Of a stretch of 64,000 bases of DNA, positions 15,292 to 25,674 are shown in pieces (within the stretch, counting starts at the first letter, position 1; every line of letters starts with the position of its first letter). This stretch comes from Arthrobacter sp. zg-Y919 (GTDB lineage: Bacteria; Actinomycetota; Actinomycetes; Actinomycetales; Micrococcaceae). The notes under the pieces are model-generated. The model had not been told where the DNA came from and searched no databases. It worked only from the letters and a program-made list of their open reading frames with translations. The stretch covers positions 744,001 through 808,000 of the forward strand of contig NZ_CP126242.1 of assembly GCF_030142045.1 (NCBI RefSeq), written 5' to 3'. The translations under genes were made by a program, and so were the position numbers.

Positions 15292-16575
15292 GTGAGAGTA
15301 TCCACCCAGCCCGTCACCAACGCGCCGCTAATCGATGTTGATCCCGAAATAGCCGCCGTCCTGAAGGATGAACTGTCCCGCCAGCGCAGCACCCTCGAGA
15401 TGATCGCATCCGAGAACTTCGCCCCGCGGGCCGTCCTGGAAACCTCCGGGTCCGTCCTCACCAACAAGTATGCCGAGGGTTATCCCGGCCGCCGCTACTA
15501 CGGCGGCTGCGAATATGTCGATGTCGCGGAGAACCTGGCCATTGACCGGGTCAAGGCGCTGTTTGGTGCCGAGTTCGCCAACGTGCAGCCGCACTCCGGC
15601 GCGCAGGCCAACGCCGCGGCGCTCGCAGCCCTGATGAAGCCCGGCGAGAAACTGATGGGCCTGAACCTCGCCCACGGCGGGCACCTGACCCACGGCATGA
15701 AGCTGAACTTCTCCGGCAAGCTCTACGAAGTGGCCGCCTACGGGGTGGACGAACAGACCTACCGCGTAGACATGGACCGGGTCCGGGAACAGGCCCTGGC
15801 CGAGCGCCCGCAGGTCATTGTCGCCGGCTGGTCCGCCTATCCGCGGCAGCTGGATTTTGACGCGTTCCGTTCCATTGCCGACGAAGCTGGCGCCTACCTC
15901 TGGACGGATATGGCGCACTTTGCCGGACTGGTGGCGGCGGGGCTGCACCCGAACCCGGTGCCGGTGTCCGACGTCGTTACCTCCACCGTGCACAAAACCC
16001 TCGCCGGCCCCCGCTCGGGCATGATCCTGGCCAAGGAGGAGTATGCGAAAAAACTGAACTCCGCCGTCTTCCCCGGTCAACAGGGCGGCCCCTTGATGCA
16101 CGTGATAGCGGCCAAGGCCGTGGCCTTTAAGATCGCAGGCACCGAGGAATTCCGCGAACGGCAGGAACGCGTGCTCGAAGGTGCGCGGATCATCGCTGAT
16201 CGCCTGAATGCGCCCGACGTCGCTGAACATGGAGTGTCCGTGCTTACCGGCGGTACCGACGTGCACCTGATCCTGGTGGACCTGCGGCACTCCGCCCTGG
16301 ACGGCAAGCAGGCCGAGGACCTTCTGGAGGCCGTGGGAATTACGGTGAACCGCAACTCCGTGCCGTTCGATCCGCGGCCGCCGATGGTCACCTCGGGCCT
16401 GCGGATCGGCACCCCGGCCCTCGCAACCCGCGGCTTCGGCGCAGTGGAATTCACCGAGGTGGCCGAGATCATCGCCGCCGCACTGAAACCGGCCCCCGAC
16501 GTCGAGGCACTCCGTGCCCGCGTGGCTGCGCTGGCTGAGAACTTCCCGCTCTACCCCGGACAGGAGGAATGGTAA
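15292..16575 (+). CDS. glyA: Serine hydroxymethyltransferase
   Basis: GlyA converts serine and THF into glycine and 5,10-methylene-THF, the main one-carbon source, using PLP. It shows the N-terminal [15 protein letters not shown], the [14 protein letters not shown] segment, and the PLP-lysine motif [14 protein letters not shown] near residues 227-240. Length (427) is normal. Start is GTG with AGGAG 6 nt upstream; an overlapping ATG would stop after one codon. The ZTP riboswitch lies in its leader, and folD follows within about 20 bases, making a one-carbon operon. Confidence 0.97.
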   Translation: MRVSTQPVTNAPLIDVDPEIAAVLKDELSRQRSTLEMIASENFAPRAVLETSGSVLTNKYAEGYPGRRYYGGCEYVDVAENLAIDRVKALFGAEFANVQPHSGAQANAAALAALMKPGEKLMGLNLAHGGHLTHGMKLNFSGKLYEVAAYGVDEQTYRVDMDRVREQALAERPQVIVAGWSAYPRQLDFDAFRSIADEAGAYLWTDMAHFAGLVAAGLHPNPVPVSDVVTSTVHKTLAGPRSGMILAKEEYAKKLNSAVFPGQQGGPLMHVIAAKAVAFKIAGTEEFRERQERVLEGARIIADRLNAPDVAEHGVSVLTGGTDVHLILVDLRHSALDGKQAEDLLEAVGITVNRNSVPFDPRPPMVTSGLRIGTPALATRGFGAVEFTEVAEIIAAALKPAPDVEALRARVAALAENFPLYPGQEEW

Positions 16576-16595
16576 CCGTGGAGAAAGGAACCAAT

Positions 16596-17570
16596 ATGGA
16601 GGGCACCGCGACCGACGAGGCCGCCAGCGTCAACCTTGGCTGGGACGCTAAGGAAAAGACCGACTTCGGCACTCCGGTGGCGGCGAAGATCCTCGATGGA
16701 CGCGCCGCCGCCCGGGAGATCAAGGACGACCTGGCCGAACGGGTCCGGGTGCTGAAGGAAGAGCACGGCATCACCCCGGGCCTGGGCACCGTACTGGTGG
16801 GCGATGATCCCGCCAGCCACTCCTACGTGGGCGGTAAACACAAGGACTGCAAACAGGTGGGAATTAACTCCATCCGCAGGGACCTTCCCGGCGACATCAG
16901 CCAGGAAGACCTGGAAAAGGTCATTGATGAGCTGAACGGGGATCCGGCCACCACCGGCTACATTGTCCAGCTGCCCCTGCCGGCACACATCGATGCGAAT
17001 GCCATCCTGGAGCGGATCGATCCGGAAAAGGATGCGGACGGGCTGCACCCGGTCAACCTGGGTCGCCTAGTGCTCAACGTCAGCGAACCGATGACGTCGC
17101 CGCTGCCCTGCACCCCGCACGGGATTGTGCAGCTGCTGGTCCGCAACGGGATTTCGCTGAACGGAAAGAAGGTCCTGGTGGTTGGACGCGGCGTCACCGT
17201 CGGGCGGCCGCTTGGCCTGCTCCTGACCCGCCGGCCGATCAACGCCACAGTCACCCTGGCGCACACCGGGACCGCGGACCTGTTCGAGCACCTGCAGTCA
17301 GCCGACGTGGTGGTTGCCGCTGCGGGATTCCCGGAAATGATCCGGGCCGAGGAACTCAAGCCCGGTGCGATCGTCCTGGACGTCGGCGTCACCCGGGTCA
17401 CTGATCCGGACACCGGGGAAACCACGCTGACCGGCGACGTCGAGCCGGCAGCGGCCGACGTCGCCTCCTGGATCTCGCCCAACCCCGGCGGAGTCGGCCC
17501 GATGACCCGGGCCATGCTGCTGGCGAACGTGGTGGAAGCGGCCGAACGGCAGGCCGGGATCCTGGGCTAG
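16596..17570 (+). CDS. folD: Bifunctional methylene-THF dehydrogenase/methenyl-THF cyclohydrolase
   Basis: FolD oxidises 5,10-methylene-THF and hydrolyses the product to 10-formyl-THF, downstream of GlyA. The catalytic Y-x-x-x-K motif appears as [10 protein letters not shown], and the NADP-binding segment as [14 protein letters not shown]. The final [13 protein letters not shown] motif is intact. AAAGGA precedes the chosen ATG by about 7 nt; in-frame starts at 16569 and 16578 are also conceivable. Even from 16596 there are about 28 extra residues before the usual AKILDG beginning. This is probably translated with glyA under the same riboswitch. Confidence 0.95.
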   Translation: MEGTATDEAASVNLGWDAKEKTDFGTPVAAKILDGRAAAREIKDDLAERVRVLKEEHGITPGLGTVLVGDDPASHSYVGGKHKDCKQVGINSIRRDLPGDISQEDLEKVIDELNGDPATTGYIVQLPLPAHIDANAILERIDPEKDADGLHPVNLGRLVLNVSEPMTSPLPCTPHGIVQLLVRNGISLNGKKVLVVGRGVTVGRPLGLLLTRRPINATVTLAHTGTADLFEHLQSADVVVAAAGFPEMIRAEELKPGAIVLDVGVTRVTDPDTGETTLTGDVEPAAADVASWISPNPGGVGPMTRAMLLANVVEAAERQAGILG

Positions 17571-17587
17571 GACGGTTTTGCCGTCAT

Positions 17588-17627
17588 GGAACGGGCCGGG
17601 GCGCCCCAGTGTGCGCCGGCCCGTTCC
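17588..17627 (+). terminator. Hairpin after folD
   Basis: A perfect 12-bp stem (GGAACGGGCCGG / CCGGCCCGTTCC) with a 16-nt loop lies 17 bases past folD and just before the next gene's promoter-like element. There is no U-tract, which is common for high-GC actinobacterial terminators. Confidence 0.6.
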
Positions 17628-17648
17628 GTGTCCACTACACTGTCGTGA

Positions 17649-18614
17649 GTGTCGCAGATCACATCAAGTAGAACCGCCCCTGAAACCCGCTCCGATTTTG
17701 TTATTTCCGCACGGGACCTGACCAAGTCCTACGGGGATTTCACCGCAGTGAACGGCATCTCCTTCGACGTTCCGCCGGGGGAGTCCTTTGGGCTGCTCGG
17801 CCCCAACGGTGCGGGAAAGTCCACCACCATGAAGATGATCGGCGGCGTTTCCCAACGCACTGCCGGCGACCTCAGCATCATGGGGCTGGACCCCAACACC
17901 TACGGCCCGGAAGTCCGTGCGCACCTGGGTGTGGTGCCGCAGCAGGACAACCTGGATGAGGACCTGCGCGTCCGGGACAACCTGCTGGCCTACGGACGCT
18001 ATTTTGGGCTGCCCAAGAGCTACCTGCAGTCCAAGGCGGACGAACTGCTCGAATTCGCCCAGCTGACGGACAAGGCCAAGGCACGCGTCGACTCGCTCTC
18101 CGGCGGCATGAAACGCCGGCTGACCATCGCACGGTCCCTCATCAATGATCCGAAAATCCTGCTGCTGGACGAACCGACCACCGGCTTGGACCCGCAGGCC
18201 CGGCACATCCTCTGGGACCGGCTGTTCCGGCTCAAGGAAGCCGGTGTCACCCTGATCCTCACCACCCACTACATGGACGAGGCCGAGCAGTTGTGCGACC
18301 GCCTGATCGTGGTGGACAAAGGCACGATCATGGCCGAAGGTTCGCCTGCCGCCCTGATCCGTGAGCATTCCACCCGGGAGGTGGTGGAACTGCGTTTCGG
18401 GTCGGAACGGAACACCACCGTGGCTGCGGAGCTTGAGGGGATCGGCGAACGGCTGGAGACCCTGCCGGACCGGGTGCTGATCTACGCCAACGACGGCGAA
18501 GCCGCCCTCGAAGCCGTGACCAGCCGCGGGCTGCGGCCCATCACGTCGCTGGTGCGCCGCTCCTCGCTGGAAGACGTGTTCCTGCGCCTGACCGGTAGGA
18601 GCCTCGTTGACTAG
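17649..18614 (+). CDS. ABC-2 type exporter ATP-binding protein (DrrA/NodI-like)
   Basis: This ATPase of a three-gene exporter shows Walker A GPNGAGKST (about residues 53-61), Q-loop VVPQQDN, signature LSGGMKRRL, Walker B LLLDEPTTGLD and the switch histidine in TTHYMDEAEQL. The C-terminal 80 residues resemble the regulatory tail of DrrA-type proteins. A TACACT box ends 7 nt before the GTG start with no Shine-Dalgarno, suggesting a leaderless message. Cargo is unknown: drug, polyketide, lipid and polysaccharide exporters all share this architecture. Confidence 0.9.
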   Translation: MSQITSSRTAPETRSDFVISARDLTKSYGDFTAVNGISFDVPPGESFGLLGPNGAGKSTTMKMIGGVSQRTAGDLSIMGLDPNTYGPEVRAHLGVVPQQDNLDEDLRVRDNLLAYGRYFGLPKSYLQSKADELLEFAQLTDKAKARVDSLSGGMKRRLTIARSLINDPKILLLDEPTTGLDPQARHILWDRLFRLKEAGVTLILTTHYMDEAEQLCDRLIVVDKGTIMAEGSPAALIREHSTREVVELRFGSERNTTVAAELEGIGERLETLPDRVLIYANDGEAALEAVTSRGLRPITSLVRRSSLEDVFLRLTGRSLVD

Positions 18615-19500
18615 CCCTGAGCCCACCGGCACTGCGGTGCGGAGCCACGAGGTGCTTGGGCTGCGGTCGCCGCTGACACCCCTGGAAACCGCCGCCAAGG
18701 CCCGGCGTTTCGGTTCCTTCTACTATGCCGACATGTGGATCCGGCGGATGCGCGGCTATCAGTGGACCGTGCTGATGACCGCCGTGGGTACCCCGCTGGT
18801 GTACCTGCTGGGCATGGGCACGGGGCTGGCGGTGCTGATCGACGGCAATACCAATGCGGGGTTCCCGGGTGCCGGAGGGTCCACCGTCTCCTACCTGGTG
18901 TTCCTGGGACCGGCCCTCGTGGCCACGGCGGCGCTGATGGTCTCCAGCGAGGAAAACACCTACACCATCATGGGCGGTTTCAAATGGCACCGCACCTACT
19001 ACGGACCCAATGCTTCTCCGCTCTCCAGTGGACAGATTGCCCTCGGCCACGTCATGGGGCTCACCGTCCGCATCCTGTTTACCACGGTCATCTACTACCT
19101 CTTCCTGCTCGCCTTTGGCGCCGTGGAGCAGCCGGCCACCGGATGGCTGATGGTTTTCACGGCGCTGCTGGCCGGGCTGGCCTTCGGTATGCCGCTGATG
19201 GCCTTCAGCGCCACGCTGAAGGAGGACAAGGGCCAGTTCGCCATGGTCCAGCGCTTCATTGTGATGCCGTTGTTCCTGTTCTCCGGCACGTTCTTTCCGC
19301 TGGATTCCCTGCCGCTGGCCGTCCGCTGGATCGGCTGGGTTTCCCCGCTCTGGCATTCCACCGAACTGGGCCGGGTGCTCAGCTACGGGCACCCCGAACC
19401 GGCAGTCATGACTGCCGTCCACGTGGTGTACCTGCTGGTCCTGGCCGTTGGCGGCCTGGTACTGGCCCGGCGGAACTTCACGAGGAGGCTCGACGGATGA
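18607..19500 (+). CDS. ABC-2 type exporter permease, first subunit
   Basis: The 297-residue protein has about six transmembrane helices and the ABC-2 signature region around FIVMPLFLFSGTFFPLDSLP (roughly residues 215-240). It starts with TTG, 7 nt after AGGAG, and overlaps the ATPase gene by 8 bases. It likely pairs with the following permease to form the channel. Confidence 0.88.
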   Translation: MTSPEPTGTAVRSHEVLGLRSPLTPLETAAKARRFGSFYYADMWIRRMRGYQWTVLMTAVGTPLVYLLGMGTGLAVLIDGNTNAGFPGAGGSTVSYLVFLGPALVATAALMVSSEENTYTIMGGFKWHRTYYGPNASPLSSGQIALGHVMGLTVRILFTTVIYYLFLLAFGAVEQPATGWLMVFTALLAGLAFGMPLMAFSATLKEDKGQFAMVQRFIVMPLFLFSGTFFPLDSLPLAVRWIGWVSPLWHSTELGRVLSYGHPEPAVMTAVHVVYLLVLAVGGLVLARRNFTRRLDG

Positions 19501-20330
19501 GCGTTGAAAACCGCACGGCGCCAACTGCGCTGGTACCGCAGGACAGGTTCCTCGGCTCCCTGTATGGACGGAACATCCGGGCGGTGATTGCCCGCGGACT
19601 CAAGGCCACGTGGGGCACCAACTGGAGCATCATGGTGAGCGGTTTCGTGGAACCGGTGCTCTACCTCGTGGCCATGGGTATTGGCCTTGGCGCCCTGGTG
19701 GGCACCGTTGTGGGCCCCGGCGGGCAGGAAATGGAGTATGCCAACTTCATCGCGCCCGCGCTGCTGGCTGTGTCGGCGATGAACGGCGCGGTGTACGACT
19801 CCACCATGAACGTGTTCTTCAAGCTCAACTATGCCCGCCTCTACGAAGGCATGCTTTCCACGCCGCTGGGGCCGCTGGACGTCGCGATGGGGGAGATCTT
19901 CCTGGCCCTCCTGCGGGGCGCCATGTACGCCACAGGCTTCACTGCCGTGATGGGCGCAATGGGGCTGATCACCTCGCCCTGGGCGCTGCTGATGATCCCG
20001 GCCGCCGTGGTGATCGCCTTTGGCTTCGCCTCCTTCGGGATGGCCGTGACCAGCTATATGAAGACCTTCCAGCAGCTGGACTGGGTCAACATGATCATGC
20101 TGCCGATGTTCCTGCTCTCAGCCACCTTCTATCCGCTGAGCGTGTACCCCGAAGCGGTGCAGTCGGTGATCCAGGCTCTGCCGCTGTGGCACGGAGTCGA
20201 ACTGCTCCGGCAGATCAGTGTAGGGATCTTCAGCTGGGGAACGGCAGGGCACCTGCTGTACTTCGTGGTGATGATTGTGCTGGGCCTGACCCTGACCACT
20301 AACCGGCTCCGGGCGCTGTTCCTCAAGTAG
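19497..20330 (+). CDS. ABC-2 type exporter permease, second subunit
   Basis: The 277-residue protein has about six helices and the same ABC-2 pattern (MIMLPMFLLSATFYPLSVYP, about residues 198-220). The ATG overlaps the first permease's stop (ATGA); the frame is open upstream within that gene, but the coupled start is the sensible one. It ends 2 bases before the converging macrodomain gene, leaving no room for an intergenic terminator. Confidence 0.88.
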   Translation: MSVENRTAPTALVPQDRFLGSLYGRNIRAVIARGLKATWGTNWSIMVSGFVEPVLYLVAMGIGLGALVGTVVGPGGQEMEYANFIAPALLAVSAMNGAVYDSTMNVFFKLNYARLYEGMLSTPLGPLDVAMGEIFLALLRGAMYATGFTAVMGAMGLITSPWALLMIPAAVVIAFGFASFGMAVTSYMKTFQQLDWVNMIMLPMFLLSATFYPLSVYPEAVQSVIQALPLWHGVELLRQISVGIFSWGTAGHLLYFVVMIVLGLTLTTNRLRALFLK

Positions 20331-20332
20331 GC

Positions 20333-20854
20333 TCAGCCCGTCAACTGCCCATACCTGCGGGCGAAGATCCCCGCGAGGCGGTCGTTGAACAGGACGAACT
20401 CTGCACGCTTCAACGTCCGCGGGGTATGGTCCAGGAGCTCCTGCAGCCCGATCCCGGCAACGGTCTCCGGGTCCCAGCCGTAAATGCCCGCACTCACGGC
20501 CGGGAAGGAGATGCTTTCGGCGCCGAGCTCCTCGGCTGCCGCCAGGGCGGTGCGGAAACAGGACCTCAGCAGTTCGGGGTCGGTTTCCCCCGCCCCCGCA
20601 TTCGGGCCCACGGTATGCACCACCCAGCGTGCGGGCAGGTCGAAGGCATCCGTGGCCACGGACAAACCGGTGGGAAGCCCCTTGGGCAACGACGTGTTCC
20701 GCAGCTCCCGGCAGGCCGCCAGCAGCTGCGGGCCCGCCGCCCGGTGAATCGCGCCGTCCACGCCGCCGCCGCCGAGCAGGGACGAATTTGCAGCATTAAC
20801 AATGACGTCGGTGTCCCGCTTCGTGATGTCTCCGGTGGTGATGGTGATCTGCAT
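20333..20854 (-). CDS. Macrodomain protein (O-acetyl-ADP-ribose deacetylase-like)
   Basis: The 173-residue protein is a single macrodomain that binds or hydrolyses ADP-ribose derivatives in the cytosol. It starts with the typical ITTGDITKRDTDVIVNAANSS (residues 4-24), followed by GGGGVDGAIHRAAG and the later AVSAGIYGW loop, all of which form the ADP-ribose pocket in YmdB/MacroD-type enzymes. The ATG at MQITITTG gives normal length, though the frame is open 21 codons earlier. I see no ART toxin or sirtuin beside it, so it is probably the housekeeping type. Confidence 0.9.
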   Translation of the reverse strand: MQITITTGDITKRDTDVIVNAANSSLLGGGGVDGAIHRAAGPQLLAACRELRNTSLPKGLPTGLSVATDAFDLPARWVVHTVGPNAGAGETDPELLRSCFRTALAAAEELGAESISFPAVSAGIYGWDPETVAGIGLQELLDHTPRTLKRAEFVLFNDRLAGIFARRYGQLTG

Positions 20855-20943
20855 CGAGCCAGTTTCCCACCCCGGAGAAGCAGGTGCCAGCGCGCAGAGC
20901 GAACACGGCACGGGCACCCGCGGGAGTTTGAGAGAATAAAACC

Positions 20944-21447
20944 ATGCAGTCGATCCGAAACGGCAAGACGCCGTCGTCCCCGTCCACGCCCGGCCACGGC
21001 ATTAGCCGCCGGATGGGCTCCACGGGCATCGTCGTGATGCTCATAGTCTTCCTCGTGGCAGTTGTTTTCGCGGCTAACCAGAATGACGTCATCGGGTGGC
21101 TGGTGGTGATTGTCTCCCTGGGCTGGCTGTTCCTCGCAACGTTCGTGGTGTTCTCCGTCCGGAGTGCAACGCGCAAGGCCACCGCGAAGATTGCCGAAGC
21201 CACCGCCGACCTTGCTCCCCGCGCAGGAGTGCAGGTCCTCGACGAAGACACCGTGGTCCGCGACCGGAAACTGGACCACAGCTTCAAGATCATCGAGGTC
21301 CAGGCAAAGGTCATCGCCGACAACCTGGACACGGACCGCGGGATGGTGGACCGGGCCCTCGATACCATCGGGATCACCGCCCACAACGGTCGTGGCATGA
21401 TCAAGAAGGACGACGGTGGAACCGTCGAAGGCACCGTAGTCGACTAG
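20944..21447 (+). CDS. Hypothetical protein with two membrane helices
   Basis: No family is recognised. Residues 26-44 and 49-72 are hydrophobic helices forming a hairpin. The C-terminal 90 residues are soluble and charged (Ala/Lys/Asp-rich) and could be helical. It sits alone between the macrodomain gene, which points away from it, and the exonuclease III gene. Confidence 0.6.
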   Translation: MQSIRNGKTPSSPSTPGHGISRRMGSTGIVVMLIVFLVAVVFAANQNDVIGWLVVIVSLGWLFLATFVVFSVRSATRKATAKIAEATADLAPRAGVQVLDEDTVVRDRKLDHSFKIIEVQAKVIADNLDTDRGMVDRALDTIGITAHNGRGMIKKDDGGTVEGTVVD

Positions 21448-21541
21448 TTCCCGCCCGCTGTTCCGTGTACCGCCGCAGCTCAGCGGCGTGCCGGGGCGGC
21501 CGTTTCGGGATGAACAGCTACTGAGGAGTAAGGTTATTCGC

Positions 21542-22393
21542 GTGAGTTCGGCATCAGCAGGGACTATGGACAGTTCCGGGGAAACACTGCGCATTGCGTC
21601 CGTGAACGTCAACGGCATCCGCGCCGCCTACAAGCGGGGCATGGCCGAGTGGCTGGCAGCACGCGATGTCGACATCCTGTGCCTGCAGGAGGTACGCGCC
21701 CCCGACGCCATCCTGAAGGACCTCCTCGGTGATACGTGGCACGTCCAGCACGCCGAATGCCTCGACGCCAAGGGCCGCGCCGGCGTCGCCATTGCCTCCC
21801 GCACCGCACCTGTCGCGGTCCGCGAACATATCGGCGACGAATACTTCGCGCGTTCGGGCCGCTGGGTGGAAGCCGACTACAAGGTGTCCGTCGCCGGCGA
21901 AGAAAAGCTCCTGACCGTGGTCAGCGCCTACGTCCATTCCGGCGAAGTGGATACACCCAAGCAGGTGGACAAGTACCGTTTCCTCGACACGATGGCCGTC
22001 CGGCTGCCTGCCCTGGCCCAGGAGAGCGACTTTGTCCTGGTGGTGGGGGACCTGAACGTGGGCCACACGCCCCTGGACATCAAGAACTGGAAGGGCAACG
22101 TCAAGCGTGCCGGCTTCCTGCCCGAGGAACGGGCCTACTTTGACCGCTTCTTCGGCGAGGAAATCGGCTACACGGATGTCCACCGGTCCCTGGCCGGCGA
22201 GGTCAACGGACCCTACACCTGGTGGTCCTGGCGCGGACAGGCGTTCGACAACGATTCCGGTTGGCGGATCGACTACCACATGGCCACCCCGGACCTGGCG
22301 GCGCGGGCCGTCAACGCCGTCGTGGACCGTGCACCTACCTACGACTCCCGCTTCTCAGACCACGCTCCAGTAGTGATTGACTACCAGTTCTAA
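21542..22393 (+). CDS. xth: Exodeoxyribonuclease III
   Basis: This is an AP endonuclease and 3'-5' exonuclease of base-excision repair. The exonuclease-endonuclease-phosphatase fold is clear: IASVNVNGIRAA near the start, the metal-binding LQEVRAPD, DLNVGH, and the terminal SDHAPVVID. The GTG start (8 nt after AAGG) gives 283 residues; an ATG 8 codons later is also possible. It precedes trpS by 12 bases and the two may share a transcript. Confidence 0.93.
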   Translation: MSSASAGTMDSSGETLRIASVNVNGIRAAYKRGMAEWLAARDVDILCLQEVRAPDAILKDLLGDTWHVQHAECLDAKGRAGVAIASRTAPVAVREHIGDEYFARSGRWVEADYKVSVAGEEKLLTVVSAYVHSGEVDTPKQVDKYRFLDTMAVRLPALAQESDFVLVVGDLNVGHTPLDIKNWKGNVKRAGFLPEERAYFDRFFGEEIGYTDVHRSLAGEVNGPYTWWSWRGQAFDNDSGWRIDYHMATPDLAARAVNAVVDRAPTYDSRFSDHAPVVIDYQF

Positions 22394-23440
<1,047 letters not shown>

Positions 23441-23444
23441 TGCC

Positions 23445-24044
23445 ATGAAAATCACCGAATCCCTCGACCAGGCCATGGCGCCGGGCACCGTCAACAACTG
23501 CCACGCCCTCGACTGTGATGCCCGCTGCGTGGGGATCGTGATTGCGGTCCCGGAGCCGATGGCCACCGAGCTGCGGGCGGCCCGCGCATCCTTCGGCGAC
23601 CCCATGGCCGCTGTCATCCCTGCGCACATCACCCTGGTCACCACTACGGAAACCACGGATTGGGAGGCGACACTGCGCCACGTGCGCAGCGTCGCTGCGG
23701 CGCAGGAGCCGTTCCGGGTCACCTTGGAAGGGACGGGGTCCTTCCGCCCCGTTTCGCCGGTGGTTTTCCTGAAGGTGGACGCAGGCTTTGATGAGTGCAC
23801 CGCGCTGCACAAGGAATTCCAGAGCGGACCGCTGGACCGGGACCTGGCCTTCCCGTTCCACCCCCACGTCACGGTGGCACACGACGTCAGCGAGGCGAGC
23901 ATGGACGAAGCCGTCCGCTGCCTGGAGGGCTACTCCGCCGGCTTTACGGTGGAGACCGTAGGCCTCTACGAACACGACGCCACCGGAATGTGGAAACTGC
24001 ACGAGCATGTCCGCCTCGGCAGCGCAGGGGAGCCCCGGGACTAG
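23445..24044 (+). CDS. 2H phosphoesterase (2'-5' RNA ligase family)
   Basis: Two H-x-T-type motifs about 85 residues apart (HITL and HVTV) define the 2H phosphoesterase/LigT-like fold, which handles 2'-5' or cyclic phosphodiester bonds in RNA or nucleotides. The protein is 199 residues. It starts 4 bases after trpS, so it probably belongs to that transcript. Its last 4 bases overlap the converging hydrolase gene. The physiological substrate is unknown. Confidence 0.85.
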   Translation: MKITESLDQAMAPGTVNNCHALDCDARCVGIVIAVPEPMATELRAARASFGDPMAAVIPAHITLVTTTETTDWEATLRHVRSVAAAQEPFRVTLEGTGSFRPVSPVVFLKVDAGFDECTALHKEFQSGPLDRDLAFPFHPHVTVAHDVSEASMDEAVRCLEGYSAGFTVETVGLYEHDATGMWKLHEHVRLGSAGEPRD

Positions 24045-24817
24045 GAGTCCGCTCCCAGATCCAGGTAGGTGCCCGCCCATGCGGCGATGATCGACGCCGC
24101 CCGGGTGGTCTGCGGGCGTTCGACCATCAGATGGTCGCTGCCTTCCAGGGAAATGAAATTCCGGGGATGGCGGGCGGTCCGGAAGATCTCGCTCGCGTTC
24201 TCGATTCCAACGGTGTTGTCGGTGGGGGAGTGCATCACCAGCAGGGGCAGGTGCAGGTCCCGGATACTGTCCGTGAGGTCATGGCTGTGCAGGTCCTCGA
24301 TCAAGTGCCGGCGGATCTCCCGTTCGCCGCCGCCGAGATCGACGGAGGCTGAGCCGTGTTCGGCAATCCGGTCCAGCTCCGACTCAAACAGGTGGACGAC
24401 GTGGGATGGCCGGAAGGGTGCGGCGATGGTCGCCACCGCCTCCAGGCCGTCGACCCGGGATGCGGCCGCCAGCACGGCGGCACCGCCCAGGGAGTGGCCG
24501 ATCAGCAGGGACACCTGCCGGCCGCTATCCGCCATGAACCGGGCTGCACTGAGGACATCCGCCACTTTGGTGCTGAAACTGCCGTCCTCCCAGTTGCCGG
24601 TGGAACTGCCCAGCCCGGCAGCGTCATAGCGCAGCACCCCGATGCCGTGGCCGGCGAGGGCCTTGGAGATCCGCGAGGCGGCAGCACTGTTCTTTCCCAG
24701 TGTGAAGCCGTGGCAGAAGACGGCCCAGGCGCGGGCGCCGCCGTCGGGAATGTCGAGGGTCCCTGCGAGCGTGGTCCCGTTGACGCCGGGAAAAGAGACG
24801 GATTCAAACGAAGGCAT
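24041..24817 (-). CDS. Alpha/beta hydrolase (serine esterase/peptidase-like)
   Basis: The 258-residue protein has the oxyanion-region motif CHGF (about residues 35-38), the nucleophile elbow GHSLGG (about 107-112), a likely acid in MHSPTDNTVG and a catalytic His in GSDHLM. This is close to the dienelactone hydrolase/YhfR-type cytosolic hydrolases; the substrate is unknown. It lies downstream of the sdh operon on the same strand but behind a strong terminator. Confidence 0.85.
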   Translation of the reverse strand: MPSFESVSFPGVNGTTLAGTLDIPDGGARAWAVFCHGFTLGKNSAAASRISKALAGHGIGVLRYDAAGLGSSTGNWEDGSFSTKVADVLSAARFMADSGRQVSLLIGHSLGGAAVLAAASRVDGLEAVATIAAPFRPSHVVHLFESELDRIAEHGSASVDLGGGEREIRRHLIEDLHSHDLTDSIRDLHLPLLVMHSPTDNTVGIENASEIFRTARHPRNFISLEGSDHLMVERPQTTRAASIIAAWAGTYLDLGADS

Positions 24818-24841
24818 GGACCTACTCTATCCAGAACGCAA

Positions 24842-24881
24842 AAGGCGCCGGCCAGCGGTGAAAACCGCTGGCCGGCGCCTT
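24842..24881 (-). terminator. Terminator of the sdh operon
   Basis: A perfect 18-bp inverted repeat beginning AAGGCGCCGGCCAGCGGT, with a GAAA loop, is followed on the minus strand by TTTTGCG. It lies 16 bases after sdhB, clearly ending the sdhCDAB transcript. Confidence 0.88.
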
Positions 24882-24897
24882 CGCAGCGCAGGACCGG

Positions 24898-25674
24898 TTA
24901 GAGCGAGCGGGCCAGGATGGCCTGCTTGACCTCTGAAATGGCCTTGGTGACCTGGATGCCGCGGGGGCAGGCTTCCGAGCAGTTGAAGGTGGTGCGGCAG
25001 CGCCACACGCCTTCCTTGTCGTTCAGGATCTCCAGGCGCATGTCCCCGGCGTCGTCACGCGAGTCGAAGATGAAGCGGTGGGCGTTGACGATGGCCGCAG
25101 GACCGAAGTACTGGCCGTCGGTCCAGAAGACGGGGCAGGAGGACGTGCACGCGGCGCACAGGATGCACTTGGTGGTGTCGTCGAAACGCTCACGGTCTTC
25201 GGCGGACTGCAGGCGTTCCTTCGTGGGCTCGTGGCCCTTGGTCACCAGGAACGGCATGATTTCGCGGTAGGACTGGAAGAACGGTTCCATGTCCACGATC
25301 AGGTCCTTTTCCACCGGCAGGCCCTTGATGGGCTCGACGAGGATGGGCTTGGAGGTGTCCAGGTCCTTCAGCAGGGTCTTGCAGGCGAGGCGGTTGCGGC
25401 CGTTGATGCGCATGGCATCGGAGCCGCAGACGCCGTGGGCGCAGGAACGGCGGAAGGAAACCGAGCCGTCGTGTTCCCACTTGACCTTGTGGAGTGCGTC
25501 CAGCACACGGTCGGTGCCGTACATCGTCAGCTTCCACTCATCCCAGTAGGCTTCGTCGGAAACCTCGGGGTTGTAGCGGCGGACCTTCAGGGTGATCTCG
25601 AACGAGGGGATCTCTCCGCCGATCGATTCGGGGAGTTCGACCTTCGAGGCCGGCTCGGCGATTTCGGTTGTCAT
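24898..25674 (-). CDS. sdhB: Succinate dehydrogenase iron-sulfur subunit
   Basis: SdhB carries electrons from SdhA to quinone through three Fe-S clusters. The [2Fe-2S] site CAHGVCGSD...C and the two ferredoxin-like motifs CILCAACTSSCP and CSEACPRGI are all intact. The ATG shares a base with the sdhA stop (TAATG), so translation is coupled. 258 residues is normal. Confidence 0.97.
   Translation of the reverse strand: MTTEIAEPASKVELPESIGGEIPSFEITLKVRRYNPEVSDEAYWDEWKLTMYGTDRVLDALHKVKWEHDGSVSFRRSCAHGVCGSDAMRINGRNRLACKTLLKDLDTSKPILVEPIKGLPVEKDLIVDMEPFFQSYREIMPFLVTKGHEPTKERLQSAEDRERFDDTTKCILCAACTSSCPVFWTDGQYFGPAAIVNAHRFIFDSRDDAGDMRLEILNDKEGVWRCRTTFNCSEACPRGIQVTKAISEVKQAILARSL

Noticed and set aside
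20333..20854. Macrodomain as part of an ADP-ribosylation defence or toxin system
   Set aside because: No ART toxin, sirtuin, lipoate ligase-like or other partner gene is adjacent; the neighbours are an ABC exporter and a small membrane protein.
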